Shown: one piece after another, positions 20,746 through 23,877 of the stretch
Layout: each line of letters opens with the position of its first letter
Position numbering within the stretch: position 1 is the stretch's first letter
From: an uncultured Phycisphaerales bacterium
GTDB taxonomy: Bacteria; Planctomycetota; Phycisphaerae; Phycisphaerales; SM1A02
Direction: 5' to 3'
DNA length: 23,877 bases
Assembly: GCA_946886375.1 (NCBI GenBank)
Contig: CAMPIL010000007.1
Coordinates: 1 to 23,877, forward strand
Translations under genes and position numbers: made by a program
The notes under the pieces: generated by a model
What the model was told of the DNA's origin: nothing
Seen by the model: the letters and a program-made list of their open reading frames with translations, nothing else
Database searches by the model: none

Positions 20746-21720
20746 ATGGCGGACGTCGAAAAGGTTGTCATCATTGGAAGCGGACCAGCCGGATGGACTG
20801 CCGCGATTTATGCGGCACGCGCCAAACTGGACCCGGTGAGCTATATCGGCGTGCCGAAGGCCACGCCCGCTCCGATGCTGCCAGGCGGGCAGTTGATGCT
20901 GACAACGGACGTGGAGAACTATCCCGGTTTTCCCAAGGGCGTCAGCGGACCAGAGATGATGGAATTGTTCCAGCGCCAAGCCGAGCGGTTTTCCACGCGC
21001 GTCTTCGGCGAGGACATCGTGAGTTGCGATTTCTCAAAGCGCCCATTCACGCTGACGACCAGCGAAGGCAAAACGGTGAAGGCGCACGCGGTCATCATCG
21101 CCACGGGCGCGACCGCCAATTGGCTGGGATTGGACAACGAGCTTCGCCTGGCGACCAGCGGCGGGGGCGTGAGCGCATGTGCCGTGTGCGATGGCGCCCT
21201 GCCGGTGTTCCGCAATCAGCCGCTGGCCGTGGTGGGCGGCGGCGACACGGCGATGGAAGAAGCGAGTTATCTCACCAAGTTCGCATCGACGGTGTACCTC
21301 ATTCACCGCCGCAATGAGTTCCGCGCATCAAAGGTGATGCAGCAGCGCGTTTTGAGCGCTCCCAACGTGAAAGTGCTTTGGAACAAATACGTCGTGGATG
21401 TGCTGGGCGATCACTCCATTGAAGCAGTGCGGCTGAAGGACACGCTGACCGCCGATGAATCGCGGTTGGACGTGAAAGGGCTCTTCATCGCCATCGGTCA
21501 CACGCCCACGACCGCGTTTCTCAAAGACAGCGGCATCGAAATGGATCCCAGCGGCTATATCAGGCTCAACAGTCGCAGCAGTTACACGAACATCGAAGGC
21601 GTGTTCGCAGCAGGCGACGTGGCCGATTCGGTTTATCGCCAGGCTGTCACCGCCGCAGGCATGGGCTGCCAGGCCGCGCTCGACGCCGAACGCTGGCTCG
21701 CAGCGCAGGGCGTGCACTGA
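20746..21720 (+). CDS. trxB: Thioredoxin reductase (NADPH)
   Basis: TrxB passes electrons from NADPH through FAD to thioredoxin in the cytosol. The 324-residue protein has the FAD site GSGPAGWTAAIYAARA near residue 11, the redox pair C145 and C148 in CAVCDG, the NADPH site GGGDTAMEEA near 165, an HRRNEFRAS stretch that selects NADPH, and the closing FAD motif AAGDVADSVYRQAVTAAGMG near 287. No ribosome binding site is clear before ATG 20746. It probably shares a transcript with the secreted-protein gene 45 nt upstream. No thioredoxin gene is present in the window. Confidence 0.96.
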   Translation: MADVEKVVIIGSGPAGWTAAIYAARAKLDPVSYIGVPKATPAPMLPGGQLMLTTDVENYPGFPKGVSGPEMMELFQRQAERFSTRVFGEDIVSCDFSKRPFTLTTSEGKTVKAHAVIIATGATANWLGLDNELRLATSGGGVSACAVCDGALPVFRNQPLAVVGGGDTAMEEASYLTKFASTVYLIHRRNEFRASKVMQQRVLSAPNVKVLWNKYVVDVLGDHSIEAVRLKDTLTADESRLDVKGLFIAIGHTPTTAFLKDSGIEMDPSGYIRLNSRSSYTNIEGVFAAGDVADSVYRQAVTAAGMGCQAALDAERWLAAQGVH

Positions 21721-21791
21721 AGCGCCATCCATCGTGCTGCGGCAAACCCATTGACAAGAAAAGTGATTCGGACCGTACGCCGCGATCGTGT

Positions 21792-21806
21792 CGGCAGTGT
21801 GTGCCG
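21792..21806 (+). terminator. Weak hairpin between convergent trxB and symporter genes
   Basis: CGGCA (21792-21796) pairs with TGCCG (21802-21806) around a GTGTG loop, and the following bases are TTGTTG. The stem is short and the tail is interrupted, so a terminator role for trxB is tentative. It is the only structure seen in the 105-nt gap. Confidence 0.25.
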
Positions 21807-21825
21807 TTGTTGACTGTTGGGCTCT

Positions 21826-23151
21826 CTACTCTCGTTCAGGATCCGGCGCCAACTGCGAAATGATTTTCGCCGCGACCATGTCGTCCCAGACGTTGACCGT
21901 GGTGCGGCACATGTCCAGAAGGCGGTCGACGCCCACGATGATGCCCACTGCGCTTTCGGGCAGCGTCGGCTTGCCGCTGCCGGCCAGCGTGGCATTCACC
22001 GCGTTGATGACAATGATCATCGTGACCAGACCCGCCGAGGGAATGCCCGCCGCGCCGATCGCGGCCAGCGTCGCGGTGATCACCACCACCAGCACTTCAG
22101 TAAATGCCAGTTCGATTCCATACAACTGGCACAGAAAGATGACCGCGACGGCTTCAAAGAGCGCCGTGCCATCCATGTTCACTGTCGCGCCCAGGGGAAC
22201 AGTGAAATTCGTCGCGCGCTTGGAGCAGCCGCCTTCGTTCACACAGGAATCGAGCGTGACCGGAAGCGTCGCGTTGCTCGACGCCGTGCCGAAAGCCATC
22301 AGCAGCGGCCGGCGAACCCGCCACATGTATCGATAGGGGTTTGCACGGCCGAAGATCGCCAGCATCAGCGGCAAGGTGACGAGCATGTGCACCGCCAGCC
22401 CCGCCATGACGACAACCATGAACTTGCCAAGCGTCCCTGTCAGTGCTTCAAGGCCAATGCGCCCAACCGTCCACGCCACCAGCAGACACACGCCGATGGG
22501 CGCGACCCAGATGATCCACGATACCAGCCTCATCACCGCGTCAAGCAACGCTTCCATGACGCGCACCGCCGGGGCTGTTCGCTCCCCGCCAACGGCAAGC
22601 GCCAAACCGAGCAAGATCGCAAATGTGATGATGCCCAGCGGCCGTCCTTCGGACATCTCGCGCACGATGTTGGTGGGGATCATCTGATCCACCAGGTTCA
22701 GCCACGCGTCGCCCATGCTGATGGTGTGACTGGCCTTGGCCTGACTCACCGAAGCGGCGACATCGCTGGAGCGATAGGCCGGTTCTGCGCTCTGCGTAAG
22801 TTCCTGCCGCACCTCGGCCGGGAGGTCGCCGGGCTTGAGCAGCGTGACGGCGGCCGCACCCAGAAGCGACGCCAGCACCATGGACGTGATGTAAAACACG
22901 AGCGTGGCTCCGCCCACCAGGCCGAGTTTCGCAGGATCGCCAATCGACGCCACGCCGAGCGTCACGCTGAGGAAGATCAGCGGCACGATCATGAGCATCA
23001 GCGGCCGGACCAGGATCAACTTGCCGACGTATCCGGTCCAGTGGTCAAGGGTGATAGGCTGGGCTGAGTCGCGCAGCCAGTATTCGCCAACCAGTGCGCC
23101 CACGACCAATCCAAGGAGCATGAGCAGCGTAATGAGTGCCGATTTGCGCAT
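21826..23151 (-). CDS. Dicarboxylate/amino acid:cation symporter (DAACS, SLC1 family)
   Basis: This 441-residue membrane transporter has about eight hydrophobic helices plus two re-entrant hairpins. Family signatures are AFGTASSNATLPVT (286-299, first hairpin), NMDGT (325-329, sodium/substrate site), GIPSAG (369-374, second hairpin) and DRLLDMCRTTVNVWDD (409-424). In the last, D413, R416, T417 and N420 match the spacing of D394, R397, T398 and N401 in the archaeal aspartate transporter GltPh; R416 favours an acidic substrate such as glutamate, aspartate or C4-dicarboxylates over neutral amino acids. It starts 21 nt after the stop of the asparagine synthetase gene on the same strand, so the two may form an operon. 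No clear ribosome binding site is seen. Confidence 0.93.
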   Translation of the reverse strand: MRKSALITLLMLLGLVVGALVGEYWLRDSAQPITLDHWTGYVGKLILVRPLMLMIVPLIFLSVTLGVASIGDPAKLGLVGGATLVFYITSMVLASLLGAAAVTLLKPGDLPAEVRQELTQSAEPAYRSSDVAASVSQAKASHTISMGDAWLNLVDQMIPTNIVREMSEGRPLGIITFAILLGLALAVGGERTAPAVRVMEALLDAVMRLVSWIIWVAPIGVCLLVAWTVGRIGLEALTGTLGKFMVVVMAGLAVHMLVTLPLMLAIFGRANPYRYMWRVRRPLLMAFGTASSNATLPVTLDSCVNEGGCSKRATNFTVPLGATVNMDGTALFEAVAVIFLCQLYGIELAFTEVLVVVITATLAAIGAAGIPSAGLVTMIIVINAVNATLAGSGKPTLPESAVGIIVGVDRLLDMCRTTVNVWDDMVAAKIISQLAPDPERE

Positions 23152-23172
23152 GACGCACGCAGATTACCACAT

Positions 23173-23877
23173 TCATCTGCCGGTCGCGATGCGTGAATCG
23201 GACGCTTCAGGCTCGGTGCCGTTGCTGCATTTGCCAAACAGGTTGGACCAGATGGAGAGCGTGAGCAGCGTGAAGAGGCGCTGCCCGTGATCGCGCTTGC
23301 ACGCCATGTGCTCATCGATGAATCGCTGCACAGCCTTGCGGTTCAGTTGGATCGGACCAAATGGTTCTGCGGAGTTGAGATGATCCAGCAACAGCGTTCG
23401 CATTCCGCTGCCTTTGTGCGGCAGATCATCGTTGCGAAACCATTCACCAATGGGAATCGCAAAGCCCATTTTGGGCCGATCCACAATTTCCTTGGGTAGA
23501 TATTTCCGCGCGATGTTGCGGAGAAGGCCTTTGCGCTGACCGCCGGGCATGAGTTGCTCAATGGGCATGCAAAGAGCGGCTCGCGCAAGATCGCGATCGA
23601 GAAACGGACAGCGGACTTCCAGGCCGCACGCCATGGAGGCGGTGTCCACCTTGGTGAGCAGGTCAAACGGCAGGTAGTTATCCACGTCAAACGATCGCAG
23701 CGATTCAAGGGCGTCGGATGCGGAATGACAGACGGTCAGGTTGAATGAAGCCGTGCCTGTCAAGGCCTTGATTTCATCTGGGGAAAAAACGGATTCCATC
23801 GCGGCGAGCCCAACGCGCGGATAATCCAGAGCCATGTCCGCCAGTCGAGCGATTTTGTGCCAGCGAGTCTTTGGATG
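23173..23877 (-). CDS. asnB: Asparagine synthetase (glutamine-hydrolysing), C-terminal part, cut by the window edge
   Basis: The frame is open through the right edge, so only the last 234 residues are seen; the glutaminase domain lies outside. The visible part is the end of the ATP-dependent synthetase domain: VDNYLPFDLLTKVDTASMAC, followed by GLEVRCPFLD, then KGLLRNIARKYLP and RPKMGFAIPIGEWFR, all hallmarks of AsnB-type proteins. AsnB makes asparagine from aspartate, glutamine and ATP; close relatives modify or build cell-surface polymers in exopolysaccharide or exosortase loci, and the missing half is needed to tell. The C-terminus ends in a variable polar tail (CSNGTEPEASDSRIATGR). The acidic amino-acid symporter gene follows after 21 nt. 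Confidence 0.88.
   Translation of the reverse strand, partial: HPKTRWHKIARLADMALDYPRVGLAAMESVFSPDEIKALTGTASFNLTVCHSASDALESLRSFDVDNYLPFDLLTKVDTASMACGLEVRCPFLDRDLARAALCMPIEQLMPGGQRKGLLRNIARKYLPKEIVDRPKMGFAIPIGEWFRNDDLPHKGSGMRTLLLDHLNSAEPFGPIQLNRKAVQRFIDEHMACKRDHGQRLFTLLTLSIWSNLFGKCSNGTEPEASDSRIATGR

Noticed and set aside
21817..23067. 416-codon plus-strand frame opposite the symporter
   Set aside because: The His/Arg/Gln-rich low-complexity product is the typical complement of a hydrophobic membrane-protein gene.

Overview
The window looks like a chromosomal piece from a Planctomycetota bacterium, most likely of the Phycisphaerae type. The reasons are a high-GC sequence with many long antisense shadow frames, several secreted proteins with PEP-CTERM-like tails (a VPAPG or VPVPP motif, a short hydrophobic stretch, then an Arg-rich end), a surface protein ending in a dockerin-like double EF-hand, and genes for KDO and heptose that imply a lipopolysaccharide-type outer layer. 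The lineage is inferred from protein style; there is no rRNA here to prove it.

Left part (1-3450): the start of a TPR protein on the minus strand diverges from a surface-protein cluster on the plus strand. A near-consensus promoter (291-318) drives an unusually long leader (about 350 nt) full of hairpins, including two mutually exclusive stems, ahead of a PEP-CTERM protein that ends at a strong intrinsic terminator. A tandem paralogue follows, then a LamG-like/DNRLRE-like protein with a firm start but no ordinary signal peptide.

Middle part (3450-12830): housekeeping genes. On the minus strand are an elongator-type tRNA-Met(CAT) with its own promoter, and pyrG with extensions at both ends and an unusual nucleotide-site signature. 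Facing away is a secreted M1 aminopeptidase fused to HEAT repeats. Next come a TPR protein with kdsB (minus strand) and def-fmt followed by a small HEXXH protein whose start overlaps the fmt stop (plus strand).

Right part (12830-23877): a secreted NxxG-repeat protein with a dockerin-like end; a PEP-CTERM protein on the minus strand; a 500-nt gap holding an inverted repeat built of 10-nt units; gmhA, rtcB and ald on the minus strand; a secreted protein of unknown function followed by trxB on the plus strand; then a dicarboxylate/amino-acid symporter behind an asparagine synthetase that runs off the right edge.

Themes: envelope building (kdsB, gmhA, PEP-CTERM proteins), N-terminal formyl-methionine handling (tRNA-Met, def, fmt), nucleotide and amino-acid metabolism (pyrG, ald, asnB, symporter), and RNA and redox repair (rtcB, trxB). 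The most unexplained pieces are the structured leader at 325-672, the HEXXH gene coupled to fmt, the signal-less LamG/DNRLRE protein, and the 10-nt-unit repeat. No transposase, phage core genes, CRISPR array or defence cassette is visible.
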